Below, piece after piece: positions 46,283-61,059 of a stretch of 64,000 nt of DNA. Position 1 is the stretch's first letter. Every line of letters begins with the position of its first letter. A model generated the notes under the pieces. It saw only the letters and a program-made list of their open reading frames with translations. It was not told where the DNA came from and ran no database searches. The stretch comes from Linepithema humile (Eukaryota; Arthropoda; Insecta; Hymenoptera; Formicidae). The stretch lies in NCBI RefSeq assembly GCF_040581485.1, contig NC_090130.1, positions 10,799,426-10,863,425 on the forward strand, in the 5' to 3' direction. The position numbers were made by a program, and so were the translations under genes.

Positions 46283-49200
46283 TTAATTATTCTTGCTTTG
46301 CACTTGCACGATCGTCTGGAGATCGACGATGGTCTTCTCCAGCATCTCGAGCCACGAGCCGTTGGTCAACGAGCAGCGCAGCTGATTTGTACAACTGTTG
46401 GGGGTGGTAACCAAACTCGGCGGCGAGCCGCCGCCACTGGTAGCGGTGGCGACCGTTTCCGTTTGAACGTTGCCCGACTGCTTGTGCCGGGCGGTGTCGG
46501 CCTTCTCGTCCACGGAATCGGAAGACATCGCGTCGTTCACCGTGTCCGTCTTGTCTATTTCCGCCTCGGAAACGCTGTTCTGATCGATATCCTTGATCGG
46601 CGCGCGCGAATTCTTATCGGCCGTCTCACTATCGTCGCACAACTTACGTCTTTTATTGTGCGTCTCCACTTCCGGCGATGCACGGTTTTCCTTCACTGTA
46701 ATAATCCGTGTTCGCGACAGCAGGGTCTCTAGAGCTGGAAGCAGGCTGACGGATGGTTTCAGTCTCGTACTGCTGCTGTAAACGAGGGCCAGAGCGCGCA
46801 GATCACCGGCCAGTCTGTGCGCCGACGCCTCAACGTCCACCGCATCCACCATCGCCGTCAGCGAACTAACCAGATTATCAATGAGCAAGCAGGTTTGTTC
46901 GGTCAACACGTGATTGGCCAGCTTCGGGAAGAAGGTTTTCAGGAAAGCGTGTATCGCCGGTACACCCAATGACGATCGCTCGTCTAGTAACACGGCGTCC
47001 ACATAGTCAACTGTGTAGGAAGAACAAAGGAGAGACGCTATATGCTTTCTGTCTATGTGCGTAGCGGCATGCACGTCCAGCCACAGCCGCGGAAACAGAG
47101 CCAAGTGCAAAGGTACACCTGCAAGCATAAGATCAGTCAGAATTTGCGCCATCTCAGCGCGTCTACATATCGATCGTACGTTGCTCACCTTCAAAACCAA
47201 GCATAGCGCTCAAATTTACTAACGCGTCCGTCATGCAATCGTTATTGATCGCTAATCTGCACATAACGTCTATCAGCTCGTGATAAGGTAAGTAAAATTC
47301 CAGCAGGGCGCTATCGTACTCCGGATCCATCCCCTTCGACGCCTCCAGTTGGGAATGGGGCACCGCCATTTGAACCATCGGCCTGGCAGGTCTAGTAGGC
47401 ATCTTCCCGGGCGGAGTGGACCTCCTTGGAAGATACGGTCCGGGCGGGACCGCGGCGTGGGATTCTTGAAGAGCTGCGTGGCAGTGTGAAAGTAACGGCG
47501 CTAGGATCAATATCGCTTCGGCGGGAACGAGCATGACGAGCTCCTTCAGAAGATCTATAGCCAAGTTCCTCATGTCCGGCGGATTGTAAGTATTGAGCAG
47601 CGTTGCCAGTTTGCGCAGAACATCGGGCCACTCTTTGCAATTGGCCAGAATGTTTCTCGCGTCCGGTCCGTCTCTCGCGGTACGGACGCATCGCACCAGC
47701 TCGACGATAATGGCGATCAGCTCGGCCAGATCACCGGCGACGTGGCACGCCGTTGCCTCGTGATACATGATATGTAGCATGTGAAACGCTTCGAGGGCCA
47801 TGCTCAAGCCGCCATTGTAAACCACATACAAGCGATCGTCGTCTGATTCAATGAGAATTCTGAAGAGAACGTACATTTGTTTATACACTCAATTTGACAA
47901 CACGTCTTAATACATTTCGTTTAAAGGAATCCCGGAGTCGTCTGTTTTACCGATTTCTTTTAAATAGACTTTACTTTTTTTGGCTGTGTAGAATGAAAAA
48001 TCCTTTTCTGTAATTAAAGTACATATGCTAATACAGGGTGGACGTTCGATTTGAAAAGATTTTTCATTCCACGCAGCCAAAAAAAAAAAAGAATTTTTCA
48101 AAAAATAGAAGGTAAAACAGGTACTGATCTGTTTTACTTTCTATTTAAAAGATCTATTTAAAAGAAATCGGTGAAACAGACGACTCCGGGATCCCCTTAA
48201 AAAATATTCAAACATATTAAGCTATTAAGATAATGTAATAAATTGATAAACTTTTGTAATTAAAATATCAATGATTTAGCAAATAATGCAATAAATAATA
48301 ATTTTGAAAAAAGTTCAAGATTTTGATTATTTTAAAAAATTAATAAGTACTCAAAATCGATATTATAGCGTACCGAAAAGCAGAGATAAGAGTAGCCCAG
48401 CACGAACGACCATCGAGTCCCTGTAAATAAGAAGACAACGTGCCTCTCCTGAACGATGCGATATCCGCCTCTTCTTGTTCCGTTTGATCGGGATGTCTCG
48501 CGACTAGTAATTGCATCAATTTAAATAATTCGTCCACCGCCTGCATTAGAAGAAAAAAGAAAATTATGTTTGGAAATAAAATTTTATCTGAATAACAGTT
48601 TATGCGAATAATCTCCGAGTCAAATCATGGAAAATTCACTTACAGTTGAATATTGCGTAGGATGGGGAGTGATATTTTTGAAAGCCCACTGAATATTCTG
48701 ATGTGCGGCCAATTGTCTTGTGAAGGTGCGCGACTGTTGACAGCAAAGCCTCAAAAGGCCGTAGTAAGCGGGTAACATGATTCTGTTGAATATCACGACG
48801 TCCTGGTCTTCATGATCGGCACTAGAAAATTAATAAAAATGAAAATTAAACATTACTCTCACAAAGGATGTGACAAAACTATTTTCAGTAGGCGCAAAGC
48901 CACTACGTGAGCAAATGCAAGGCATGTAAAACCGATTTAAGAGACGCAAAAACTCACAGTATATAGTTAAATGCAATGTTCTTAGTTATGTGTGGGTTGT
49001 GAAGTATCATAGCGACGTTCTCCGGACAGTCAGAGCAGACGTTGTACCAGAACAAAAGTACCGCTTGCTTATTATGATGTACCGGAATGCTCGGTTCCGA
49101 AAGCTTCGGATGGAAAAGAGTCCACAGATCGTTAAGATATTGGCCGAACTGTAAAAAAAAAACAAACGTAAACGCTTGATTAATTGATCTCTCCTTTGTT

Positions 49201-52200
49201 GAAGGAGCTGTAAATGCTACTGTAATTTACTCACCATTAATTTTTCGGTCTTAGAGATTACGCAGTATGTGAGCAATGCGAAATAGGCAGTGAGCTTCAT
49301 TGTACCGTGTGTTTGTATGTCGATATAATGCCGCGCGGGTTGCAGCAGTCTCAGGAGTGCCGTGTATATCTGATGCAGTATCAGAGTGGCTTCCGGCGAC
49401 AGCTGAAGCTCCCGGGACACATTGCAGCCTAGATTTACGTTGTTGCGGTTAGTGGTGCGGTAACCCTGTCTGAAGTGCGTGGACGGGACCAGCGATACCA
49501 GCAGAAAGGCGGCGGCCGAACGGACTCTCTGATTGGAGTGCTCGAGAAGAAAATGTTGCAGCCACGTGTCGAGTCCCTGCAGCACCCAGGCGTGAGCCAG
49601 TTTGCTTCTCGTGACTGCAAGCGCCAGCCATTCGAGCGCGCCGTGCGGCGCGACTCGTGCCGCCTCCCAAACCCTGCCGAGAATCATTTGGGTCATGCAA
49701 GGTAGTCCGCTTAGCCCTGTGCTTTCCGTCAGTAACGTCAACAGCTTGAAAAACGGCTGGCACACGTCGGTGTGCTTCATTATCGCCTGGAATATCATCG
49801 AGATGATGTGTATCGCCAGTCGATCGTTCCAACGGCACAACGACTGAATCAAGTTCCTGGTTTGCGTGAGATTGATGAGATCGCGCGTTTGCTGATATAA
49901 GAAGGGGAAGCCTTTGCCGCCCGCTACGGCGCTCAGGTCCACCGGCGACAGGGTCAGCCTGTGATCCTGCCCTCTACTGCGCTCGACCAGGTACGCTATC
50001 AGCGTGATCATCTTGTCCAAAGAAGCGGGTCGAAGTTTCTCCGACGGCACCGTCACGATCTCCTCCTCCTCCTCCTCTTCGCTAACCGCGTCGACAAACT
50101 CGTGCGTCTTGTGCCCGAGATAGAAGTTGACCATCGTGGAGATGGCCTGCACTCTGATCAAAAAGATCGCCTCGTCGTCGCCCATCTTACTGAACTCGTA
50201 CAGGAAGCTGAAATACTCGGTGAGGTGCTTGAGGTGCTGCTTGGCGTGCTCCATCAGCGACAGCAGCATACGGACGAATCGCGTGACGCAAGATCGAGTA
50301 CCCACGGTACTCACGTCGTTCTCCTCGTCGCAAAGAAGATACAAAGGTGCTTGAGTAGCGCGCAATCGTTGAATAACGTGAATGCACAGCCGTTGAAACA
50401 TCTGCCGTACCATCTGATTGGGGCATTTGACTAGAATCTGTATAGGCCACCACGAGTCGCCGGCCATACGCTCGAGGAATCTCGCGCACGCGCCGGCCGA
50501 GCCGTTGAACTGTTTCGTCAGCAGCTCCACCCACTGCACCATAGTCGGCTTCTCCTTCGCGTGTATAAACGTCTCCATGAAGAACGACGTGGACAGCTCC
50601 GCGGACATCTCCGTGATGTCCGGCTGCACCGAAAGCAGCGTCTGCGGTATGTAGCCGCACACCTGCCACATGAAGCCGAAGTACGTGTGCTCGAATATGT
50701 TTTTGTCCTGCAGAAAGTGCATGTTGTCCTGCCAGATCCAATCCTCGAGCTCCTTGTTGAGCTCCAGCGGCGGCAATTTGTTCATGTTGTTGCGCATCAA
50801 CGTTGACGACGATCGTCCGGTACTGTTGTCGGCATTCTCCGCGGTGGGACTCGACACAGTGGCCTCCTCCTCCTTCGCCTGTTCGCCAAGATCGGCGCAC
50901 CACTCGTAGAACAGCATGTACGCCGAGTTGGTCTTTTCAAAACTAAAATCCATAAATTTGTCCGTCACCGAGTCGTACGTCTTGCTGGTCATCTCGCCGC
51001 CGAAGCACTCGGCCGCGATCTGATTCGGGTCGAACGGCTTGACCTCGGCATCGTTAAACAGAAACCACTTATCTTTGTTGGGCGACGTGCGATCTCTGAT
51101 AAAACTGTAATAATGCCCACCGTCCGCCGTACCCGTGTGCACAGTCACGCCGATCAAATCGTACTGATAGTGCTCCATTTCCTCCTCTTCCTCCCCCACG
51201 TCATCCACTATCAGCGACGCCGATTGACCCTCGCTCTCGCACTTTCTCTTCTCGGACGCGGCTTTCTTCTCGTCCTGATAGTGTTGCGGCATCAACTTTT
51301 TCTCGACATAACCAGACATGTCCAACCTAAGCGGGAAACTAAAGTGCGTGTTAACTTTCTCCTTCAACATGGTGCCCATGTTGAAAGTGTAGCGCATCGT
51401 ATTGAAGCACAGTATGTGTGGTAACTTTTTGAAGCAGGCTCGCTTCTCGGCCCGCGCCTTCTTGCCGCACTGCGAACACGTGTACATATTGTCGCCCTCC
51501 AGCGTGTCCTTCACCGTGACCTCGTCCAAGCTTTCATACAGATTTCTCATGTCAGCCACTTGACATCGGACGGTATAAAACTCTTCCAGCGTTCTGCTGA
51601 CATGCTCGCAGTCGAGCGAGACGACGTTGTTGGATATCACGCCGCAAAATAACGTTTTCACCAAGTTCTTCAAGTCCGACGTCATCTCTTCGAGTTTCGA
51701 GACAAGATCGATGAAGAACTCGGCCATGTCCTTCTGCTCGCCGGTGTTGAGCGGCTCGTGATTCATCGTGTACACGCGACAAAAGCTCCTCGGATTGTAC
51801 GCCTTTCTCTCCGATTCCAACAGGTAAGCGAACATTCTCTGCAGCTCCCGTAAGGTCAGCTGATGCTTGTTCGCTCGACTACAATCGGCGCCCAGTATAG
51901 AGACGCGCGCTTGCGGCATCATGTATAAATGTTGCATGCAACTGGCCATGTAACACGTTGCGCCGAGATTCGTCAGGCCCACGTAGCCGCAATCGGAGCG
52001 TCCGTCCTCGTGCGGCCAGTAGTCCCAAGGATACGGGGAATGTGGTCCAGGATGATGCTGAGCGAGCAGCTTCTCGTGTAGTATCTTGTAATTGTCGGGC
52101 GCCGATTTCACCAGCTCGACCAGTAAATCGAAAGCCGCCGATCTGGACGCCTGGCTCTTGCACTTGGGCACGTGTTTGCTGCGTGGATTCGGCAGGGCGA

Positions 52201-55200
52201 ACAGAAAGTCGAACACTTGATGTAGTAGATTTTGCCCGATCTTGCCCTGCTTGCAGGGCGGATTGTGCGTCATTATGTTGCACGTGAGATTGATCAGTCC
52301 GACCAACGCGTCATCCTCCACCGTGTTGTGCCGGGTCTCTAGGTGTTCTCGGTCGAGCACGGAGTCGATCACGCGAATTGCCAGCGCCTCGAGATCGATA
52401 GTCGTTCCGGATGTGTCGTCCGTCGAACCCTCGCGAATCGCCTCGTCCGGCAGAGAATCTACCAGACGACACACCAGCCAGAAGTAATCCTTACAGGCCG
52501 GCCCGTACGGTTCCTTTCCGTCGTCCAGCGCGGGATGCAAGTGTATCGGCAGGTCCGGTTTGCGATGAGAAGGCTGCATAGCCTCCGCGATCACGAGGTG
52601 CTCCAGCAGGGTGTTCAGCATGGGCACTATTAAACCTGGCACTTGGTCCGAGTTGTCGTCTTCGGCGCCGGTGCTGCCCAAGCACAGCCTGTACAAAGCC
52701 GTGCACACCTCGCGTCTCACCGCCGGCTCGGGATCCTCCAGTATCAATCTGCGTAACCAGGTCTTTCCGAACGGCTCGGACGACGAGAACAAGTATTGCC
52801 TGACCACCAGGTCGCTGTGCACCCAGCAAACCAACAGCGCCATGGCGTAATGTATCACCTGAGATCGGCCAAACAGTCCTGTCTTGTAATGATTCGGGTC
52901 GAGCGGTAGCGAGGCGTCGTTCAGGATGCTCGTTATCCGCGGCATCACGGTGTCGACGTTCATCATCCTCAGCATCGCCTCGCTCAGCTTCGGCACCAAT
53001 AACGGCTTGTCCGCCTTGTTGCGTTTCTTCTCCTCCTTCACGACACCGAGATGGCAGAGCTGCTTCAGCAAACTGGCGAGACAGTCTTGCTGCCACTCGC
53101 TGCCGTCTCCCTGCTCCAGACAGCCCGACATAAAGATGTCAAAAAGATGCCGGAGTCCGCCGTGTTGCACAAACAGAGTGGACCAGGGCACGTCTTTCTC
53201 CTTGTCGTCGTGATTGTCGTCCGCGTCGCCGCCACCCTCGTGCGCCGCCGTTGTCGCCGACGCGACAAAGTTGCTCGCCGACGACGGTTGATTCGTGACG
53301 CTTCGTCGGCTCAGAGACTCGACTATGTAGAGAGAGTACATCAACTTTTGCGGACTCGCCGGATCGAGTAATTCTTGAAGGGACGTCTCGCCGAGTTTTT
53401 GGAAGCCGCGCAGTAGAGTCGGACTCGTAGGCAAGAGAGTGAGTGTGTCCCAGACTCTCCTCGAGAGCACCTGGGCCTTCGTATGCGGGATCTCTTGGCC
53501 GCCCTTCACGGTCGTCCTCATGGCGCTCAGAGTTCGCATAAGCGTGAACAGTTGCTCGAAGTACTGCGGTCGAAGTAACAGTAGAGTCGGTAGGGATTCT
53601 CTAGGCGGGGGCGGTAACAACGAAGGCGAATCGACGTCTCGTTTGCTGCAACGACCACCGCCGCCGTTGCCTCTGCTGGCGCCGGGCGAAATAAATACCA
53701 ATTGCCCGTCCTTGAAACCCATCTCTTGCAAGGTTTTCTCATCAAAATCGATAGTCAATTCTTGGCCCTGGGTGATCATTCTGATCGGACCGTCGGTGAG
53801 CAACGATCCTAAGACCGAGCCGCTGTTCTGAGCGGCGTTCACAGAAGTCGCGGATTTCTCCTGAGCATTCTGCGTGTCATCCCACCACTTGGCCACTTCA
53901 GCGCGCAAATCCGCAACGTAATCGGTGTTGAGGAGAGTGAAGCTCGTCTTTTCCGGTATACCAGCGGGCTGCACAAAGATTCTCAATTGCTGGCCTTTCT
54001 CGGATGTATTCATGGCTACGTGGCTGGCGGCGCCTCTACCTTCCAGCACCCAGCGGCGTAAATGATAGGCGTAACGCTTTCGAAAGGCCTCCAAATGCGT
54101 TCTTAATAGAAGCAGAGCACGCTGTATGCAGCGCAAGCTGGCCTCCTCATTTGTCTCAAGGTCAGCACTGGCCGCCGCGAGATGTGTCATACACTGGGAA
54201 ACAAATTCTGCCTCCTGCGTCAACTGTCGCGACATGTAGTAACCGTTGAGGTATTGTATGGCCGCCATGCTAACATCCGTGCTCTTCGCTTTCAGGGCAA
54301 TTCGCCAGAGAAAATCCATACCTATCGAGTCCACGTCCCTCAGCGGTCTATCCAAGTGCGCCGCGGCTAAGCGCGCCAGGTTGCACAGCTGTTGAAAGAG
54401 ACTCAAACCCGTCATACTGATCGTCTCTGGCGGTAAACTCGGCAGTTTGCGCATGCACAGGTGTTTCAGCGTGTCCATTCCTAACGCGTGCTGCTCCGTG
54501 GATTTCGCTTGGCTGAGCAGCCAGCTGAAGAGTTCGTCCGCACAGATCGAATCCTGCGACAAGCATTGCCACAGTATGTCTACTTGTTCCAGGCTCAGTC
54601 GGAAGCAATCGGGTGAGCCCAGCGGCGAGAAGATCGACGATAGAAACTGCAGTCTAACTTGTATTTCAGTTTGATGAGAATACAAATTGCTCTTCGGCCC
54701 TGTATTAGTGTACGTCTTCAGGTTATTGAAGAAGTGCTTCATCATGCCGCGCTCACGATCGGCCCAAGTTGTAATCGTGTGCGCGTCCATCGCGCCAAAT
54801 TGTTGAAAGCTCGCGAGCAGCTTCGGCAATAGTCTCAGAGAAACGACTACGGAACGATTGGTCGCCAAGTTCTCCAAGCAGCCTTCTATGAATTTCATGG
54901 GGATCAAGCGATCGACATTGAAGCACAAAAGATTGCACAGCGCCTTTTCCGCTTCCAAGGCCAGGCCCTCCCCGAGCTGGCCTATTTTATCATCTTGAAG
55001 AAGATCCCACAGCAACGTGTTACCCGGTTTGCAAACAGTATCTAGATTGAATTGCGAATTCAACTTGGTGGCAGTTTGTCGAGCGTTTCGCACTTGCGGT
55101 GGTTGACAAACCGATCTTCTGATCGTCATGGTCGAGTGCGAATGATGAGGATGATAAGCTTGCATTTGGATGGCGGTCAAGTGACGCGCGGCTAACTGAG

Positions 55201-58200
55201 CCAACTCCTCTTCGCAACCGCTCTCCTCACCGTCAAAGTCGGCCATGTTCTTCTCACTTTTGTTCGATATTCTGCTGCTGTACGAGCCTTCCTCGTCGGA
55301 CAGCATCTCATCCAATCCCGAGGGCAGAAACGTAGGGCCAGTAGCGTGCACCAATCCAGCGAGCTCGGATATTACCGCGCCGGGACCATCCGCGGCGGCG
55401 AGTACGCCCGCCACATCGCTGTCGTCCTCGTCGTGCGAACTGTCCGCCGAGTCGGCCGCCCGATCCACGTTGTATCCCACTATAGACATATATTTATTCT
55501 TGTTGGCGCGTCTCAGCAGCGCCGCAGTGGTTGGAACCTGTTGATCATTCGGATCTAAAGCCATCGCTTGTTGCTTCACTCGATCTAACGCGTCGATGCC
55601 CTTCGGTTCGTCCAAGGCGCCCACGTCCAGACTACCGTTCAGCACATCTTCCGTTCTGCTCTTCGTATCCAATAGATCTTTTGATTTCACGTTGACGTCT
55701 TGGCCGACGATATCTTCCAGCGTTTTCTCGACCGTGCTCAACGAGCGTTTCTGCGGTCTCTTTCGCTTGCGCAGAATTTTCCGCTTCTTCTTCTCGTGCA
55801 CAAACATCTCCTCCGTATTAGACTTCTCCGTGTCCGCTTCGGCGTCGGATCCACTTTGCTTGTTCTTCGCATCATCGCGAATAGCGCTTACCGACGAATC
55901 CTTAGTCAATTCCGTGCTACATTCATATTTATCAGCATTCAGACCCTCGATTTCATTAAGACTCGACTCGATAGTAGCGGTTGTTAGATTCTTGCTTTTA
56001 TAATGTCCTGCAAAGTATGCACGCACACAAATGTAAGCGTGTAATTTAAACGAATATTTAATTTAGTGAACTGCGTACCTTCACCGTCGCTGCTATCGGT
56101 CCTCGCTTGCTTTCTAGGCGACGGCCCGTCGGACAGTGTCGGACTAGGCTCCTCCTCATCGTCCTCCGGGCTGCTGCCATCCATCCCGCTTGGATCGCTA
56201 CTGCTACTCCCACCAACCGCTCCGGTGCTTCTCAAAATCTCTCTATTCTTCATTACCAAGCCTCTCGGATAAGCCGAGCGACCGGACGTCCAAATAAACT
56301 TGATCAAAGCCGACGCTAAAAACAAACTTTGCTCTGTGTGGTCCTTAGGTTCTAATTTGCCTAACAATGAATATAGGTGAAGTACGGGAGTAGGTGCCAA
56401 ATGTTTGACCAAAGGCGCCAATAAGTCATAAACTGGACGGCCGCAATGCTTCAACTGCGCAGCTTGCCACATGGTATCCATGTCCGAGGATGTGATTCTA
56501 CCTTCCATCGCCAGGAAGCTCAATATAATGTGACTCTGCTTAATCACTTCTACGTGTAGATTTGGTCCGAATATATGTGCTATGATGTTGTTTTCGGTCA
56601 ACCAAGCGGCGAGCGCGTGTCCCACTTGCTCGACTTCGGCAACGGTCTCACTATTGCAGAGCTCATTGGATGCGGTGATATGAGCGTTTATCTGCGCCAC
56701 ACCGGCCAGTCTCATAGTTAACGTTGTACTAGTAAAATATTTAAATGCCAAATCAAGCCCATCGCGATCAAAACTTGGTAATACAGCATCTATCGGATCC
56801 TTCACAGCGCTCCACATAAAATCTAAATATGAATAAACAATATATTAATATAAAATCACAATACATACGCGTTATGTTTCTCACAGCTTCGTAAACATAC
56901 CTGCCATGGTCCTAACAGCCGGAGTGCGTAATTCTTTGTCTCCTAAACGACACATATATTTCATAACACGACTGCGCAATGGTATAAATAATTGAATGAC
57001 GCTGGCGTAGTTTAACCAAAGTTTCAGATTGCAAATAACCGCCACCATAGAATGCGCGAGGCTAACGGGCAGTGTGCTTTCCATATCGAAACAAGCGGAC
57101 ATCAAATTAAAGCCTCCTTGATGGCAAAATATAGACACCGCACGAATCAGAGGTGCTGGTACTTCAGGTTCGTGCGGTTCGCAATAGCCACCTTCATCCT
57201 GTCAATTAGAAAATAATTCAATGTAATCGGTTGATTCACAAAGGACATGATATTGCACAAAAGTATTACCTTCACAGGAGCTAAGGGATTAATTACACCG
57301 CCGTGTTTCATGGCGATGTAAAGAGGAAAGTTGAGTAAAAAAATTTTCGAAAGAAGATGAAACAATCTTTCTCTATCTTGTTGAGACCAGATTTGTCTCG
57401 ACTGAATTTCCACCTGTACATGTTCTGCATTATCGCTAGATTTTCGTTTATTACTTTTGTCCTCCTCATCCTTTCCCTCTTTAGCAACGTCTCCTTGCTG
57501 TTCATTTTGCTGTATAACTTGCAACTGTTGCAATGTACAAAGTACAACGCTCTGTGTTAGCCTTATAAATCGATCAAAATTTTTAATTTCTCGATAACAA
57601 CACATACATTGTCTGAAAAGGAGGCAATAACTATAATAATAATTATATATAAACAAAAAAAATTATACATATACTACATTAAGTAAGCATAGATTTATTA
57701 GAAAGTTTAACTTGCTACTATAAAGAGCTACTCAATAAAACTTATTGGAAACATTTGCTCTATATGTAAAAATAACAGCAGTGACTCATGGTTGAAACTT
57801 CAATAGCTTTCTAATCTATTTATGATAACTAAAATATATTAAATTACGAATTATGCATTTCGACTTTATACGTAAAAATAAAAAATATAAAAAAATAGTA
57901 TGCTTAGAATAGAGCAACATTTCACTGTGTTGTATGGCAATAATAGGTTTTATTTGATTCCGTCAATGCAAACAAATTAATAAAAAAAGAAAGAAAATAG
58001 AAATATTTAAAATTTTAATTAGATAAATTAATATACCTTTGCATCCATTGGTTAACATAATGCAATGTCGTGTCGACGTCTGTTATACATAACGTCGCCA
58101 ATGCATCTTGCTCCTTTGATGAACGTTCGTCATCTAAAAATAAGATAAAGAAATAAAAAATAAATCTAAAACACTTAAATAAAATCTATGTACTTTCTTC

Positions 58201-59059
58201 AGAATTTTTATTTGGTGACAAATTTATAAAACTTTAAGATATTCCATGTTGCATCATTAATGACCCACATTGTTGACGTTATTAAATATGTTTATGAAAT
58301 GTATATTTCATATGATACATTTTATAATATTTACGTATATATTATTAATTATAATATTAAAATGTATTTTGTAATACTTTTAAGAAAGGAATTTCCACAC
58401 GTTGATTAAGCGGCACGTTGTAAATCGTGAAAAAAGCACGTGGTGAAAAAAATCATAAACGCCATTTTACTAACGAATACTGTCTAAAATATCGCCAGGG
58501 TAATTGTAGATAAATATCTTACATAAATGTCAACAATATAAATTCAAAGTTGTTGAATAAAGTAATCTTTGTAGAAAAATATTGTGAAATTTTGTCAAGA
58601 CAATACATTGTTTACGTTTGAAAATTTACACGTGTTATTCAAAAGCAGAATTAAATTCTTATAAAATAAAATGATTCAGAATAATAGCGAAACGTACATT
58701 TATGCAAAAAATAATTTAAAAATACAGAAATGTTCTTCAAATAAAACATTTAACTCTCGGTATTCGGCGCCTCGGTCCCGAATAAAGAGCCAATGATTAA
58801 GGTTATAAAACGCCATTCTGCCGTTCGCGTTTCGCAGAAAAGGAATATTTCGCGCGAGCATAACTTTTGCGCGACGTCGATGGTACTCTTCGACGATATT
58901 TTCCTAAAGAAATCCGCTTGCAATGACGCGCATAATCTCAGCAAGTGAACGAAGCAAAACAATATAGGTTAAGGGTCGAGAAACGCTGTGTTCTCTCTGT
59001 ATACAATTCTACTTACAGGAAAGCAGAAGATCGTGAAAGTCGACGCACACATCGCACAT
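46283..59059 (-). CDS. USP34: Ubiquitin carboxyl-terminal hydrolase 34 (Drosophila puffyeye orthologue)
   Basis: A giant cysteine deubiquitinase. Eleven exons, transcript order: 59059-59017, 58133-58037, 57612-57270, 57198-56901, 56822-56079, 56007-49235, 49148-48958, 48821-48644, 48540-48374, 47859-47189 and 47118-46283; total 10,341 bp, 3446 residues (human 3546), all phases match. The start MCDVCVDFHDLLLS and the join QWMQRQCMCCYREIKNFDRF match the vertebrate N-terminus. Landmarks: KSEKNMADFDGEESGCEEEL, GNTLLWDLLQDD and RFIEGCLENLATNRSVVVSL-like text. The catalytic domain (about 1850-2200) has a Cys box GLTNLGATCYMASCMQHLYM (Cys about 1860), a zinc ribbon with CSQCGKK, a His box GTADGGHYYSFI (His about 2140) and KWFLFNDAEV. 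The C-terminus is Ser/Thr-rich. In flies the orthologue acts in Myc stability and growth, in vertebrates in Wnt signalling. Exon 6 alone is 6.8 kb and holds the whole catalytic domain. Confidence 0.96.
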
Positions 59060-60875
59060 GGTGGTCAGGTTCTTTAGCCTGGCGAGAGGCTCTCGGTCAC
59101 GTCAAGTTCATCACTCGTAGTCACTAACGCACATCTCAACGACGACAATATTATTAAACATCCCCCGTGTGCGTTCGACTAACACCGACAGTCACCATAT
59201 TGCTTTTGTGCGAAGCAGGCTGTGTGCGTCCGTCCACTCACCGCTCACTTCAAGTAAGCGAGCGTGTGTGCGCGTCGTTCGCAGCGCGTTTAACTCTAAA
59301 GAAAATGAACCGAACGCCGTGTCGTTGCACACGATGTCGAATTTGAAGACCTCGATCAAAACGCGATCAACCGTAATCAATTGTCACGCGTGCACATCAC
59401 CGTCGATTTAAGGCTAATTAATCTAGCGTCGACAATGCGAACGTCGTTGTGACAGAAGACAGCTGATCGTCGCCATATTGAATTACGACGGTGCGCGCAG
59501 GATTTAAAAATCCTTTTTTTACTTCGTCGGAAGTGATCGCGATCACGCTGTATGTCGGATCGCACTCCTTTCGCGACGACGTGGAACCGAACAAATAAAT
59601 GTATACTATTACTATTACTGTAATAATACATTAAGAGCGCTATTCTTTCCATACATGTAAAATTGAAATGTCGCGTCATGTCAATTAACAAATATATCTG
59701 TACGATTTGTTGTAAATCACATATTAATTACAAAGTTACTTAATCGAAGCCGCAAATTGCCATGTGGAAAATTGGAAAATATTAATTTTTACTGAAATTT
59801 ATCAAATAACTTAACCATAGGAGCAATGTCTCTGCAAAAAAATTTATTTTTTATAAATTACTCAGCAAAGCATTACTCAGCATTAAACTGCTCCTTTGCA
59901 GTAAATGATTTCGGTAAGCCATTACAAGCTAATTTACATTGATTGTTTTCATATAAGTGTACCAAATATTATATATTTATATTAAATTTATAAGTAGCAA
60001 ACAATGAATGTAGTGCAAATAACAAATGCAACATAACTAGACATATATTTCTAACAAACTGGCATAATCTAATGATGTACAAGTATAAATATAATGCAAA
60101 TTGAATACAAACAAAGCATGTGATGTAAATTAAAAAATATTGCTATAGCTGCTGTTTTTCGTAGTGAAAGGATTATGTTTTGTGGGTTATGTTGGACGTA
60201 CTTCTTTATTTCGTTATCTTTCTCGTATTGTTTTTCAGCGGACGGGAGTATCAAGTAAGGCTGAGCACATCTACCGATAAGAATCTCGTAGTATATCGTG
60301 TAGAACAATGGAAGAGCATCAAGTTTTATTTCTTTATTCTCCTTGTAATAATACGAAAAAAAAGTATATCAATTTACTGCGTTATTCGTTTGAGCAATAC
60401 ATTCCGATGTATGAAATATATAAAATATAGAAGTCATCATGAAGAAAATGATGACCGAGATAAAAAAGAATTCATGTTCATTGGTGATATGACAGATGCG
60501 ACAGCTGATTTCTTCGTATCCCTATCAAGGCTGCTTTCCGATCAACTTTCGGTCACGATCGTCAGGCTCGTGTGAACGTGCGTGCCTCGCCAGACGTGTT
60601 TCACGTTCACATTTCCAGTGTTATAACAATTATGAAATTTTAAATTTTACGTGACTGTCGTCGAATTGAAAATGTGTGACGGTACATAGGTATAATAATA
60701 ACAATAATAATAACAATAATTCTAATAACAGCGCCTGTAACGCAGCCTGCGGCAAGTGGATCGAGAGAGCGGCGTGTACGGCACTGAACGTGGCATCGCT
60801 CGCGAGTGCGCTGGTGTTCGGCGGAGAGTCTGCAATAAACAAACTCTGAAATATCTCTGAGAGAAGAAAGCGTAC

Positions 60876-60913
<38 letters not shown>

Positions 60914-61059
60914 ACATACATATATGTATATACACGTAAATCCACCACGTTTGTTCTGTGAAAAGCGATCACGCTCTTCGGCGATAGTAATTCAGGACGT
61001 AGAACGCAGGTGTGTTTCACGAGCAAACAGAGCAGCTTGGTGTTAGAGTAGGCTGAACG
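59060..61059. promoter_or_regulatory. Divergent promoter region between USP34 and the ZAD gene
   Basis: Two kilobases separate the two start codons. The parts near each gene (59060-59640 and 60560-61059) are CpG-rich relative to the AT-rich middle (59640-60170), as expected for start-site regions of two divergent genes. The ORF at 60180-60575 lacks convincing protein features. No specific factor site could be named. Confidence 0.4.
60879..60910. repeat. (TA)n microsatellite
   Basis: A TA run about 150 bp upstream of the ZAD gene ATG, within its probable promoter or 5' leader. Confidence 0.85.

Noticed and set aside
49435..55987. Many long alternative-frame ORFs on both strands opposite USP34 exon 6
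   Set aside because: GC-rich coding DNA commonly leaves open antisense frames; none has domain-like content.
60180..60575. 131-codon ORF between USP34 and the ZAD gene
   Set aside because: Hydrophobic, low-complexity start, no recognisable domain, and it lies across the likely divergent promoter; probably chance.
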